From: Impatiens glandulifera
Lineage: Eukaryota; Streptophyta; Magnoliopsida; Ericales; Balsaminaceae
Reading direction: 5' to 3'
NCBI RefSeq assembly: GCF_907164915.1
Contig: NC_061868.1
Location: 21,323,819-21,387,818 of the forward strand
DNA: 64,000 nt
A program made the position numbers and the translations under genes. The notes under the pieces were generated by a model. It was not told the DNA's origin. It did not search any database and worked only from the letters and a program-made list of their open reading frames with translations. This document shows, piece after piece, positions 10,641 through 23,059 of this stretch. Positions within the stretch are counted from its first letter, which is position 1. Each line of letters opens with the position of its first letter.

Positions 10641-11800
10641 TCAGTCCCTTAGGAATCCATATTTGAGTTATTTTGATGGATTTCCTATTTTGTGCTGTGA
10701 TTAATGCGTATGTTTTTGACTTAGTAGACGACTTTCTTCTAGACACTGATCCTTTAACTTTTGAAGAGGACTTTCTTTTAAAACTCCTTGACTTAGAGTC
10801 AGGTTTTAGTTTGCCAGACTTATTAGCTGCTTCTAGCTTATTCTTAAGCCAGCTAGCAGTAGGCGGAACATAAACTATTTCATTTTTGAAAACAACTTCT
10901 TCATGAATAGGATCAGATTCAATGTCAGTCATACTCCCTTTGACAAAACTTATTGGCTTATGTTTGTCAGATGAGTTGGACTTTTTGCATGACAGGTTAG
11001 GGTCATTGCTATCAAACCCCAATCCAGATCTAGATCCAGCAGGTTTCAACATACTGATCTGATATTTAACAGCATCTCCAGACCTTGTCCATGCACTAAC
11101 TACATAGTTTAACCTCATGTTTTCAAATAAGAGAGTTTGAATCTATTTTCTGAGCATCTCATTCTCAGATGAGATCTCTGTTAAGTTTTCATAAAAAACG
11201 TTTGATTCAGATTCTTTGTTGGAGGAAAGATCATTTGATTCATATTTGACTTTCATTTCATAAAAAGAGTCAGTTAACTTCTTGTACTCAATGGCCATTT
11301 CTTTGAGTGCATTAGTTAAATCCTCGTTTGTAAAATCTGGTGCAGAGATATCATTTACCTTAGATTGGTCATCTTCCATCAGACAAGTTACAGCTTCGTT
11401 CTCTTTTTCAGCAGGAGACTCCTCTGAATCACTGTCAGCCCATCTGGATTTGTTCTCACTGCACATGAATGCTTTCTGGTTCTTCTTAGCTTGTTTACTT
11501 GTACCGTAGATCTGATTAAGCTTATCCCATATCTCTTTAGCAGAGGAACATAACTTGATTTCATAGAACACGTTCATGTTGATCGATTTTGTACAAAATA
11601 TTCCTTGCAATATTATCCAGGTTATTGGTCATCTTGTCTTCAGTAGTCCACTCACTTCTTGGCTTCGAAATCTTTATGGGGCCATCAGTAATGATGCTCC
11701 ACATATCACAGTCAAGAACAGCCAAGTGAGCTTGCATTCTCATCATCCAATACTCGCAGTTGTCCATTGACAGAATAGGGATTTCATTGATGATAGACAT
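10621..11800 (-). pseudogene. Sire-1 gag with its core deleted
   Basis: It starts with ATG at 11800, 37 nt after the PBS (W-rich N-terminus: CEYWMMRMQAHL, DMWSIITDGPI). A frameshift falls near 11590. After EIWDKLNQIYGTSKQ the sequence jumps to the acidic SDSEES region. About 250 residues present in Sire-2 and Sire-3 gag are missing, including the CCHC zinc knuckle. The C-terminal half is retained: a predicted coiled-coil-like EISSENEML stretch, SGLGFDSNDPN, a Lys/Ser-rich tail and IWIPKGLIDRG at the end. A stop lies near 11143. Gag should build the particle and bind RNA; without core and knuckle it could not. Confidence 0.75.
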
Positions 11801-11836
11801 GCTTCATGTTCTTAATGCTTGAGAATAGAAACCTTA

Positions 11837-11846
11837 TCTGATACCA
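11837..11846 (-). promoter_or_regulatory. Primer binding site of Sire-1
   Basis: Minus strand TGGTATCAGA lies two bases inside the 5' LTR edge (11849). It complements the 3' end of plant initiator methionine tRNA, the usual primer of copia elements. Confidence 0.85.
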
Positions 11847-12412
11847 ATTGATATGATCGGCTTAATCGATAGAGACGGAGGTCTGACTATGGATGAAGGC
11901 TTATGAAAAATGGTTAGAAAGAAATTATGTTAGGGATTTAATTCGATTTCTATTATACGCAAACACTTGTAAACACTTGAAACGGATTCAAGGCGGAATT
12001 GTTTACTTGAGTTTGAAGCACAAGATGAAATATGAAAAGATGACAGAAATAAAAGAACACAGCAGTTTGTTTATGGATGTTCCGAGAAACTCTCCTACGT
12101 CACCCCTTCTTCCAACCACCGGAAGGATTCACTATAATATGATTCGAATCAAATACAATTTACACACACTTAGCTCACTATTGAACATAACACTTTCTGA
12201 TCAATTACAAGATGAAGAACATCACTCAACTAAAGGTGTTTTGATTCTAGCTCTCTCTTGAGTCACACACAGTACAATCAGAAAGCAGCATCACGATATG
12301 AATATTCAAAGGCTTGAATTCAGTACGCAAGATGATCGAATAGTTTCTCTCTTTGTAAAATCCGATTGCTTGTTCGTTATCTGAGGCAGATTGTCCGTTG
12401 TCCTTTAGATTT

Positions 12413-12469
12413 GTTAAATACTAAGCAGAGAAACTATAAAATCGGTCGAATCTTTTAGAATGATACGTG
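12413..12469 (-). promoter_or_regulatory. LTR core promoter of Sire-1 (G-box and TATA-like)
   Basis: A TATTTAAC box (minus) sits about 45 bases after an ACGTG core. The same pair, in the same place relative to the array, occurs in the other Sire LTRs: 25374-25381 with CACGTG 25416-25421; 34523-34530 with CACGTG 34565-34570; 61346-61353 with TACGTG 61387-61392; and 43880-43887 with CACGTG 43924-43929. The transcription start is not shown; I infer it about 30 bases further, in the conserved GGACAACGGA segment. Confidence 0.55.
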
Positions 12470-12739
12470 GAACTCTTCTATTGGAAAGCCTCCATTGTAC
12501 ATAGCAGGTTCTGAGCACAAGGATCGTGGCCGTACACCACTGGTAGTGCGCCGAATATTCCATCAGGGATGTACCTGCAAAACAAGTAATATGAGGAAAA
12601 TTCTCTTACGTGGCATTCGTTGGTTGGTTGCATATAATTGTTGTACTGATCTTCACTAGAAAGTGGAGCATGAGTAGGGTACACCTATAGCACGTAGGTA
12701 GGTGAATGCTAGCTTCAAGCATACTACTTAAGCTGAGCA

Positions 12740-13650
12740 TTAGACGTATTTCAGTTAGACGGATTGTGAAAATCAGTCTAATGAAATCAAACATCCCCTT
12801 TTAATAACAAAGTCTATTAGACCGCCTGGTCTAATAGAATTAGACTAACGTCTAATTACACTAACCATTAGACTTTACGTCTAATTCCGGTTCTACCTCA
12901 GACTTGTCTGAAGGAGTTAGACTCACGTCTAACTTTCACTTAATTAGACTACATGTCTACTTATCCAATAACCATTAGACTGCATGTCTAACTCCACTGA
13001 GTTAGACTGCACATCTAATTCCGGTTCTACCTCAGACTTGTCTGAAGGAGTTAGACTCACGTCTAACTTTCACATAATTAGACTACACGTCTAATTAACC
13101 AATAATCATTAGACTGCACATCTAACTCCACTGAGTTAGACTGCACGTCTAATTCTGGTTCTACCTCAGACTTGTCTGAAGGAGTTAGACTCACGTCTAA
13201 CTTTCACTTTATATTAGACTACACGTCTAACTCCGCTGAGTTACACTACACGTCTAATTCCGCATGTATTAGACTATCCGTCTAATTGCAAATATATTAG
13301 ACTGCACGTCTAACTCCGCTGAGTTAGACTGCACATCTAATTCCGAATATATTAGACTATCCGTCTAATTACAAGTATATTAGACTGCACGTCTAATTCC
13401 GAATATCTATTAGACCATACTTATAATTCTATGCATTCATTAGACTGCACGTCTAACTCCGTTGAGTTAGACCGTACGTCTAATTATATACATTCATTAG
13501 ACTGCACGTCTAACTCCGTTGAGTTAGACCGTACGTCTAATTCTATACATTCTATAGACTACACGTCTAACTCCGTTGAGTTAGACTGTACGTCTAATTC
13601 TATTCATTCATTAGACTACACGTCTAACTCCGTTAAGTTAGACTATACGT
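12740..13650. repeat. Palindromic U3 array, Sire-1 5' LTR
   Basis: Same dyads and the same two-part organisation as 4430-5510, but with fewer higher-order units, so the arrays of one element's two LTRs have changed in length since insertion. The 57-bp unit occupies about 13431-13650. Confidence 0.95.
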
Positions 13651-13804
13651 CTAATTCTATACATCCAATGCCAAGATCGGTCTAATTACCCTCATTAGAG
13701 CCAAGTCTTATAAAATATGATTTCAAAACTCATAAGTCATTTCATCATCAAAATCTCAATGATTAAATTATTTCAACACTTAGTTAAAATAATTTGATCT
13801 AACA

Positions 13805-13809
13805 CACGT
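13805..13809. repeat. Target-site duplication of Sire-1 (CACGT), right copy
   Basis: Matches 3543-3547 exactly and directly abuts the LTR end. Confidence 0.9.
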
Positions 13810-15984
13810 AGACCCGAAATAACGATGTAATTTGTGGAGAGTGGAACATGAATAAAGAAGAATCATTTTTGGATTCATGAAAACCAATGGAAAGAAGAGA
13901 GGATTTCAAGGTAGTATACCATTCACGGGGAGCTTGTTTGAGTCCATAGAGTGCTTTGTGAAGTTTACACACTTGATTAGGATAATCAGGATGAGTGAAC
14001 CCAGGCAGTTGAGACATAAAAACTTCCTCGTGTAGAGTTCCATGTAGAAAGGCATTGCTAACATCGAGTTGATGAATAGGCAATTGACGAGTGACGGCAA
14101 GTGAGAGGATGGTTCCGATGTTAATATCTTTGACAACTGGGCTGAATGTCTTCTTGTTGATGAAATCCCTTTACAACTAAACGAGTCTTGTGACGTTCAA
14201 TGGAACCATCGACTCTTTGTTTGATTTTAAAAACCCATTTGCAACCCACGATATTCTGCGAGGATCGAGGAATAAGCGACCACGTCTGGTTTTGAATTAG
14301 AGTATTAAACTCATTTGCCATGGCAGAATTCCATTGAATATCTTTATTGGCAGTGGAGAAACATGTGGGTGGAGAGGTGGAGATGGTGGCAATGTTGGCG
14401 TTGTGAAGGGCTCGAGTTTTGGCATGTGTGATCATATGATGAGAGGAACATTCAGGATCTTGTATAACGGTGGAAAGTCCACGTGTGGGAGTAAGAGGAT
14501 TGATTGAAGATGAGTTGGTGGCTGATGATGTTTGATAGGTGTTTGATGTTTGGGAGTTGATTGGTGAAAATGGATGGTTAGAGTTTGATGATGATGATGA
14601 GTGTTCGGTTGTTGGAGAAGATGGTAGTTCAGGGATTTGTGATGTTAAAATTGGGGAGATTAGAGGTGATGAACGTGGCAGAAAAGGAAAATGCGGTGCT
14701 AGAGAAACTGATGGTGTAGAAAGATTAGTAGATTTGGATAATGTACTTTTAAATGGAAATGTTTGTTCATCAAAAATGACGTGACGAGAGATATATATTC
14801 TGCCGGAAGGAATATGTAGACAACAATATCCTTTGTGATTTGTACTATAGCCAAGAAAAATACATTTTAGAGTTCGAAGATCAATTTTGGGAGAGTTATA
14901 TGATTGAGTGAGCGGAAAGTAAGAACATCCAAAAGTTTTAAAGAATATATAGTTTGGAGGATGATTAAAAAGAATTTCAAAAGGAGATTGGCGAGGCTTA
15001 CCATTTGAAGGAAGACGGTTAATGAGATACGTACTTGTCAAAAACGCATCATCCCAATAAAATAGGGGCATAGAAGCTTGAGCAAGAAGAGTGAGACTCA
15101 TTTCTATAACGTGACGAATCTTGCGTTCAGTAACACCATTTTGTTCACTTGTATGAGGGCATGATAGATGTGTTGAATTGATTTTCAACAAGTGTCTTAA
15201 ATTTAATAAAAGTTGACAAGACATCAGATTTTCTATAGATAGGATATAGCCAAGTAAAGCAGCTATAGTCACCAATAAAATGGACAAAATATCGAAAACC
15301 ATCAGTAGAGAAAACAGGAGCAGACCCCAAACGTCAGAATGTATTAATTTTAGTGGAGACTTACAAAGAGATTGAGAAACAGGAAAATGAATTTTGTGTG
15401 CTTTTCCATATTGACAAGATTCAGAAAAACGTAATTTCTTGTTGCCAATAATAGGTAAATTAAAAGAAGACATATTAAAGGTTGATGTTGATGATGAAGA
15501 TGAAGGGTGTCCAAGACGATGATGCCAAGAGTTGGCTGATGAACGAGTTCCAATAAGAGCTTGATGAGTGGGCGGAGGGTTGACGATTGAGTTTATGCAA
15601 TATATCCCATTTTAAGTGTATCGCGAAGGAGTTCCCTCTTCGTGACCTGATCCTTGACAATACAATAATTTGGATGAAATTCAAAAAAGATATTATTATC
15701 GGTAGAAAATTTGGAAATACTTAGAAGATTTTTGGTTATCAATGGGACATGTAATATATTACGTAGATGAAGGTTTTTATTTGAACATTGAATAATTATT
15801 GCCCAATATTAGAAATAGGAAGAGGGTTATCGTCTCCCATTTTAATAGTTTCTGTACCATTATATGAAGTTGAGATGCTAAGATTGTCAAGATTCGTCGT
15901 GAGATGGTTAGTAGCACCAGAGTCGGGATACCAAGCTGTGTCATAAACAGAAGAAGGTATAGCCATCATAACAGAGTGTGTCAT
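13810..15984 (-). pseudogene. Copia-A pol, 5' part: protease, integrase, start of RT
   Basis: On the minus strand: protease motif AWYPDSGATNHLT (about 15930), the GAG-pre-integrase W/H block (SWHHRLGHPS, about 15520), then an integrase ORF (14121-15473) with CQYGKAHK, HSDVWG and HTSEQNGVTERK. The last keeps the catalytic Glu lost in Sire-1. A Ser/Thr/Pro-rich linker (about 14400-14780) follows, then RT ([40 protein letters not shown]). Coding stops abruptly at VY of the RT active site because Sire-1 is inserted there. Several frameshifts and stops are also present. Confidence 0.85.
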
Positions 15985-15996
15985 TGAATTTTGATT

Positions 15997-17035
15997 CTAA
16001 CGACGTCGGCAAGTTTCAATCGAATGACCTATCAAGTTGCAAATCATACAAAACAGACCCGATCGACAAACATTAGCTGCATGACCAAAACGATCACACA
16101 ATTGACATTGTATTTTTTTTCTATTGGTCCCACGACACCCACGACCCAAAATAGAAGGCCCATTAGTAGAAGGATACCCTGACCCGATAGTAGAAGCCCG
16201 GTCGGAGTGTGAAAATTTGGATGAACTTGAAGGCCCATTTATTTGATATCCATTAGAATTACGGGAGCTCAATTTATTGAAAGTTTCATTTTTGTACTAT
16301 AATCACTCGGAGAGGAGACCGAACGTCGCGATCATTGGAAGTGGGATGGTTTTGAAATCCCTCTTGATCCAAAAGCAAAATTAGAGGTTGGAGAGTTAGA
16401 GTGGAGTGATTCAAGGTGAATCTCATGTGTAAGGAGCATTCCTTGGAGGTCTTCGATGGCGATAGGGTCAGTGCGAGTGGTTACCTCTACAGTGAGAGAT
16501 TCGTATTCAGGATCGAGTCCTCCCAAAGCATAAAGGATGAAATCTTGTTAATATATTTTTGTCCAGCACCAGTGAGACTATCGATGATTGATTTTATTTT
16601 CTGTAAATATTCGGCCATCGGGAGTGAGCCCTTCTTTACCGTTTGAAGTTTAAGAAGAAGCTGCATTGGACGAGCTTGAGATTGAGAGGCGAATGTGCGT
16701 TCTAAAGCAGACCAAAGGGCTTTAGATGTAGTGCATGATTCATCAACCACTTAAGATAGAATAGATTCTGAAAGGGTGGAGAGAAGCCATGAAAGGATCC
16801 TCTAATCTTGTTCCTCCCAAATAGTAAAAGTAGGATTTGGAGTAAGGACACTAGATCCGTCAACAACATCGGCTTGGAGAAAGGCTTCAGGGGCAGAATT
16901 AGTTCCAGTAACATATGGATAGAGACCATAACCTTTTAGGGTAGGTAAGATTTGAGATTTCTAAATAAGAAAGTTTTGGTGATGCAGCTAATGTTAGTCG
17001 ATCGGGTCTGTTAAAGAAGATGAAGAAGAGGCCAT
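15997..17035 (-). pseudogene. Copia-A gag with two zinc knuckles
   Basis: Minus-strand ATG at 17035, then broken ORFs. The fragment at 16487-16750 carries the gag core (ALWSALERTFASQSQARPMQLLLKLQ is split here as ALWSALERTF and MQLLLKLQTVKKGS), and 16332-16526 carries GGLDPEYESLTVEV. The C-terminus has two perfect CX2CX4HX4C knuckles in tandem (CQLCDRFGHAANVC and CMICNLIGHSIETC, 16272-15997). These bind the element's RNA in the particle. Two stops and at least two frame changes break the gene. Confidence 0.75.
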
Positions 17036-17080
17036 GGATAGAGTGGTTTGTTAAAAACGAATAATGACTTTGATAAAAAG

Positions 17081-17281
17081 TTAGAAAAGATAAGTAAGCA
17101 AGAGCTTGTTGTAGATTAAGAATATATTTCAGTGTGTTATTATCTTTACATTAGTATGAATTTATACAAAAATAAGAGAAACTAAAATGTTAAAATATGT
17201 AAAGATTATAAATACACTTAATAGATGGAATATGAAAACCAAGAGACTCAAGTGTGTTCTTTAATTGTAGAGACTTTAATA
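17081..17281 (-). repeat. 5' LTR of Copia-A
   Basis: 201 bp, matching 2396-2585 and, reverse-complemented, both LTRs of Copia-B. Just inside (17069-17079) is a degenerate initiator-Met primer site (TTTATCAAAG on the minus strand). TGTAT follows at 17282-17286. Confidence 0.75.
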
Positions 17282-17559
17282 TGTATGGTCTATAAATACG
17301 ATATGTGTATCGTTATTTTTTTTACACGATATTCGTATCATTTATATTTTATTTATTTTAATAATTAAATTATTATAAATTAATATTATAATGCAAAGAA
17401 GTGAAGTACCATAAAATTCAAGGATGGAGATCCATCAATGGTGCAAGGGTCGAGACCAAAAGAATGTTTTGGATATTATTTATATAATTGAAATTGATAT
17501 TATCTTTTTGAAAAGATAGTTCTTTTTAACAAGTTAAGTAGGAGAAATATTCATTTTAA

Positions 17560-19350
17560 AACAGTCCAAGATGATGAAGAACAACAAACTCAACAAGAAC
17601 GTATGGATGATATCAATGATGAGATAATTATGTATGAACTAAGTCTTTATATCATCCAAGGGCTTTAGATTATCCAATAGAAAGAATACGAAGATCTATA
17701 AATAATTGTGGATAATGTCCTAGATTACGTTTTTGAACCCATTCGTAGATTGAAAAGGTCAAGGGTGCAATCAAGACGTTTTGATGATTTCAAAATGAAT
17801 GTAAGTCTTGATGTTCTTATGCTAAATATAATAATGACTTTATATCTCTAAGAAATGAGTGAAAGGTCTAGACTCCAATAAATGTTCTAATGCCGTTAAG
17901 TCTGAAATGGATTTGATGTTTGAAAATAAGTATGAGACTTGATAGATTTGCAAGATGGGATAAAACCCATATGAAACAAATATTTTCAAATTCAAAACTA
18001 CCAGAATAAAAATATATATGTCTACAAGGAAATAATAGTTGTCATATACAAATTCATAGCATATACTAGCTAGTGTGTTATTAGATAACTACTTTCACTA
18101 GTTTTTATGATTAGATAAATTATGATATTTTTAGCTATTGTGACTATATGATAGGGCAAATGAATATCATAACATATTTCCTAAATGTTTTGGGGAGGAG
18201 GATGTGTACATGATACAAATTGAATGTTTTAAAGATTAAAATGATGCTCGAATGTTATACAAGCTTCATAAGTCCATTTATAGACTTGAGTAAACATCAA
18301 GGAGTTGGAACTTTTGATTTGATGAATAGATTAAAGGGTCCTTATACATGTAAATGAATGACTTATAAATAAGAGGATCCTTGTGTTCATAAGAAGTTTA
18401 ATGATAGTAAGTTAGTCTTCTTTGTCTTGTATGTGGATGACAAACTACTTATTGGAATGACATTCTGATGTTAGATTTTGTAAATGGATGACAAAAAAAT
18501 TTTCTTCAATAAAAGACTTGAAAAAAAACTACTACACACTTGAATTAAGATTATAGTGATCAATCCAAAAGACTTCTTAGATTAAGTCAATGAACCTATA
18601 TTGTTAAGATTCTTGATAGATTCAAGATGAAAGATTATGAAAAAAATTTATTCAACATGACGTATATCTCAACAAAATACAGTGTTCTACAACACATGCT
18701 GAGCTTGAAAATATAAACAAGATTTCATAGCTTATGTTGTAGGATTTATCATGTATACCATGGTATGTACACGTTTAGATGTTGCATATATTTTAAACAT
18801 TTATCACATATAACAATCAATGTTTGTAGAAACATAGTGGAGTACATATAAGAATATCATGAAGTACTTGAGAAAAACAAAGAATGATATATTAATATAT
18901 GAGGATATGGAAATTTGATTGTATAAGACTATATTGATAAAAACTTTTAGACTTAAAGTCTCAATCAAGTTATGTCTTCATCCTTAATAGAGGAACTATG
19001 AGCTGAAAGAGTCTCATGTAGTATATATTAGATTTTACAATAGACACTTAGTACATAATAGTGTAGCAATAAATGAGACCGTTCGGATGAGAAAGTTCCT
19101 AGATGAACATTGTGATGTTCATAGCATTTTGGTATCTATTGATATCTATATATTTTGAAAACAATGATGTCATAGCCTATACAAAGGAACCGACTTCTAA
19201 CTCCAAATATAGACATATTATGAATAATTGTCAGCTTAAGACACATCATCACTATAAGTGAAATTAAGATGTAATAGGTATATATTAATGACAAGATTAC
19301 AGATCTATTGACAATGTTTAAGCTTAGGCCCTGACGTGAGAGTCACACTA
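17560..19350 (+). pseudogene. Copia-Z pol remnant: RT and RNase H
   Basis: Heavily decayed plus-strand copia RT. Recognisable pieces are the start of RT (SEMDLMFEN then DGIKP, about 17905-17975), the active site LYVDDKLLIG (YVDD at 18430-18441), a WMTKKFSSIKDL stretch, a DRFKMKDYEK-like stretch, VGFIMYTMVCTRLDVAY (about 18736-18790), a KYLRKTKND stretch (about 18865-18895) and a late RNase H fragment (EPTSNSKYRH, about 19188). Stops occur every few codons. Gag, protease and integrase are absent. No function is possible; it only identifies the outer element. Confidence 0.75.
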
Positions 19351-19660
19351 GACCTAAGGGTCTCAAACGCATTGAAGAATGTCCTAGAGTTTGTTTTTTA
19401 TTTATAAGTGTTAGACAGTAATTTTATATTTGACTTAATGGTTTTATGATAGGATATTTCATCCTTATTTATTATTGAATGGATATTAAATAATATATCT
19501 AAATAATTCATTATTAATAAATAGGATAACTTTAAATGATCTGGTGAATGAAACCCCATTAAATGAATTGATTTTTTTATTATAAAATATTTATAGTCAC
19601 TATATCATCAAATAAGATATGAAGAGATAGCTGTATTTGCACATTTGTTTAATGACAAGT

Positions 19661-20546
19661 GAGAGATGGAAGGAATTGTCTCCTTTAATTTAATGTGTAA
19701 TGAATAATTTTGGATAAAACAATTATTAAAAATATTTTAATTTAATTATTTTAAAAGTTGTAGTGCTCTGCTAGATGCCAAATGCAATAAGGTAAGAATC
19801 TCTAACTAATAGAGTTGAGTTTATTGAGATAACACACTACACTAAGAATTGAGTATTAGATTAAAGCAAATAATGGGTTGATTATTAATAAATATATCAG
19901 ATATTATTAATTATAAATATATTGTTTATTTATGAAATAAATTAATATATATAATTTAATGGGTTAAATTATACCATTAAGATTTTAAAATAATATTATT
20001 TATTTATAAAATAAATAATATATAATTAAATAGTTTAATTATGGTGTTAACATTTTAAAGAATATATTAACAATTTATAAAATAATATAATATAATCAAA
20101 AGGTAATTAAGGAAGAATTGTAATATTTTTAATATTCTCTTTTTAAATTTTTTATGACCTATTTAATAAGTCAAAACCTTGTGAGAGACTCAACATAATT
20201 ACTTACTTGAAGTAGTTGTAAAATATACATGTATAATCACTTTTCTTAAAAAAGATGGTAAGTTACATGAGATTACCATCTTTTCAATTAAACAATAGTG
20301 AGTGTTATCCTTGTTCATTCGTTTAAGGAGTCGAAGGTAAGAAGGTCTAACCGAGCTTGTGTGAACTAATGAACAACACGTGAGGTTCTTATCTCCTTTG
20401 GTACCAATAGGACTGAACCAGTTCACACATTAACATGAATTTTCTAATAACAATACGCATTAACGTTCTTATCAATTTAACAAATAGATCACGAGATTAG
20501 GTGTTAGATTTTGATATGAAATTCCACTTAAAACCTAATAATCACA
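19661..20546 (+). repeat. 3' LTR of Copia-Z with its polypurine tract
   Basis: The LTR is 19677-20546, beginning TGTC and ending ATCACA. It is preceded by the purine tract GAGAGATGGAAGGAA (19661-19675). It aligns by eye with 1341-2216. Confidence 0.7.
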
Positions 20547-23059
20547 ATATATAACTTGAATCAAACTTTATGATGCATACATTAGTTACTTAAACACAAC
20601 ATGTATGTCTTCTTACAAAATTTAAATAACTTGTTTCAAAAGTTACTTATGTAGAGAGTAAATGCGCCTTTATTCTATAAATGGCGGCATCAGCGAGAGG
20701 TTAATGACTGGATGTCTATCCATAATCCCTATTTCTTCCCCTTCCTTTTTTTTAATTTTTATTTTGAGCCAAAAATAACTTTAGCCCATAACAATGTGAT
20801 ATGTTAAATGTTTATGTATAGGATTAGCTATGATCTAAGGTCTCGCGTACAATTGTGCATATATATTTATTTTTTTTAAATAAATAATATTTTTTTGGTA
20901 TATTATCATATATAGTGGCTGTCATCAAGATTTCAATAGTCAACAACATGACCATGCAATATGGAATGTTACCAGTGTTGAGAGTAATGTCTATCAATAA
21001 TCTTACTTCTCTCTCATTCCCGTTTTCTTTTTCTTTTTAAAGCAAAAGATGAAGCCAATTAATTATTTACCAACCTGGAAGGACTGGCTTTGATTTAAAA
21101 ACAGTTTATTTGAATTAGATCTTGCATTTACTTTATATGTATATAAAACTTAGAAAGTTCTTTAGTCAAATTTCAATCTTTTTTTATTATAAAATATTTT
21201 AAAATTTTATTTTATGTTTGAGTTCAAAGGTTTTGGTTTGGAAGAGTTAGATCCAAAGTTTGTAGATTTATTTTTTTATTTTTTTTAAACATGTTTATTT
21301 AAAAGGTTACAAGGGTTGGTAATTTTGAAGACTTGGAGATTTGTTTTAGTATAAAACTTAAATGGTTTTAATATATAATAACAAAATAATAAATAAAAAA
21401 TAATAATAATAAATAAATATAATTTAAGATTTTGATTAATAAATTGTGTGATATAACGATATCTTTAATTTGGTATTTAATTTGGTATTGTGATGAATCT
21501 CCTCGTTTAGTTTGATACTATTTAGGTTAATATATTGTACATCTTATTATATTTTATTCTCTATAATTATTTTGAATTAAAATGGTCTTTGATTTAAATG
21601 ATTAATTTATAGTTATACAAACAAAAAAATAATTTAATTTATTACTGTAATTAAAAGTCATTTCTTAAATTTAAAATATGCATTAAATTTATATTATATA
21701 TATATATATATATTATAAATATGATAATTTAAAATATATTTTTTATCTTATTAATCTATTGTTGTCTCTTAAACTTATCCCAACAAGTTTATAACTCCTA
21801 AAATAGTTTTTTTGCGTATGATATGCTGCTCATAAATTATAGATTTTGTAGATTTGTTTTTAAAAAATTGTATATTAAGGAAGATAAATAGAAAATAGTC
21901 ATGTTAAAACGATTCTGCAAAATATTTCATTTTTGTGTTTATCTTGATTAGTTTCACATTTTTACAAGTTAAATAAGTCATTCCTTAAATTAAAATATGC
22001 ATAAAATCTGAATCATATCTACATGTATTAATACTAAACAATTATGTCTTATCTCTTTACTAAAATGTAACATCTTATTCATATCTTTCTTATCTCGTTA
22101 GATATCTATTTTATCTCTTAAATATCATCACTATAAATCTACTTTAAGTATTTTCTTGTGTGTGATATGTTATTCATAAATTTATGATTGTGTTAAATTT
22201 GCTTGTTTTAAAAAAGTATACTTAAAGTTCTTAAAGTAACATAAATGGAAGATAATTATATTTAAATAAAAATATTTCTACAAAATATATTTTTTTTTTA
22301 TCGTTGTATCTCCACATTTATATAAAATATAAATGTATTTATTTCTCAAAATCCATCGATAATTATACCTACACATAATTGCACCTATAAATTAATTAAA
22401 AATATTATTTCTAAATAATCATTTTGTCAATCCTCATAAAAAGAACATAATAATATGGATGGTTTAGGGTTATTTGCAAAAAAAAAAAATTAAATTTTTT
22501 TAAGAGTTTAAGTTATAAATAATATTATTTAAGTGTGTATTTAGGTATTAAGTTATAAAAATAGGAAAAGAAACATCAAAACATAATAAACCATATTCTT
22601 CATGCATAAAATTTATAAATATATATTAAATTTAAATTAGCATCTTCACCCATTAATTATAAATAATATTAATTAATCATATATAATTTTTACATTTTAA
22701 ACTTTTATACTTTACAAATTACTCCAACAAAGATTTCCGTGCGATACATATAGTCAAAAATATCAACCAAATAAAATTAATAAAAAAATTATAATAATAT
22801 ATATTATTTATTTTTTTAATAAATCACGAATAATACATTAAAATAAAATACTTTTATTTCACATTTTATTCGTTTCGATAAAACAACTCATCTTCTCACA
22901 TATTGTTTTTCTCATTGAACCTCTTATCTATTTACCATACATTTTTACTTCGGTCAATCAAATATTTGATAGATATTTTTTAACATTTAGCATCATAATC
23001 TCACAATTTGGTTAATCAAATATTTGTTCATATTTTTTTAACCACTTTGAATTGTTAAA

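Larger units (their letters stand above)
3548..13804 (-). mobile_element. Sire-1: Sirevirus-like Ty1/copia element, complete ends
   Basis: A 10.26-kb element with LTRs at 3548-5643 and 11849-13804 and a 5-bp duplication. Minus-strand order is PBS (11846-11837), gag, pol, internal palindromic spacer, promoter-like module, ORF3, polypurine tract (5657-5644), LTR. Long LTRs, an initiator-Met PBS and an extra ORF between pol and the 3' LTR are the hallmarks of the Sirevirus branch. It is defective: gag has lost its core, integrase has Glu to Lys at the catalytic position (codon 9717-9719), and pol and ORF3 carry stops and frameshifts. The two LTRs differ at about a dozen positions in the first ~180 bases by eye, so the insertion is not recent. 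Confidence 0.85.
11849..13804 (-). repeat. 5' LTR of Sire-1
   Basis: 1956 bp, starting TGATATG and ending TCTAACA on the plus strand. On the minus strand the U3 array (13650-12740) comes first, then TACGTG (12464-12469, G-box-like), the box GTTAAATA on the plus strand (12413-12420), a conserved AAGGACAACGGAC segment and U5. This is the LTR that would drive transcription. Confidence 0.9.
2396..17281 (-). mobile_element. Copia-A: Ale/Retrofit-like Ty1/copia element, split by Sire-1
   Basis: It has short LTRs of about 200 bp. On the minus strand, gag, two zinc knuckles, protease, integrase and RT run from 17035 to 13810, and the rest of RT plus RNase H from 3542 to 2586. The gap between the halves is exactly the Sire-1 insertion. 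RT reads [18 protein letters not shown], as in the Ale/Retrofit group. Without Sire-1 and its extra TSD copy the element is about 4.6 kb, a normal length. Several stops and frameshifts make it inactive. Copia-B (38398-43040) is a close relative and serves as a reference for the uninterrupted order. Confidence 0.85.
1341..20546 (+). mobile_element. Copia-Z: outermost Ty1/copia element of a three-level nest
   Basis: Two direct repeats of about 870 bp (1341-2216 and 19677-20546) bracket a degenerate copia RT/RNase H on the plus strand (about 17560-19350). A purine tract sits just before the right repeat, which begins TG. After removing the younger insertion (2396-17286) only about 2.6 kb of interior remains, so gag, protease and integrase are gone. 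No clear 5-bp target duplication is visible at the outer ends (AGGAT left, ATATA right). The RT-linked motifs read like the Tork/Tnt1-type group, but the clade is not secure. This is the oldest layer of the stack. Confidence 0.7.

Noticed and set aside
14539..14784. Plus-strand acidic ORF
   Set aside because: Antisense of the Ser/Thr/Pro-rich integrase-RT linker of Copia-A pol.
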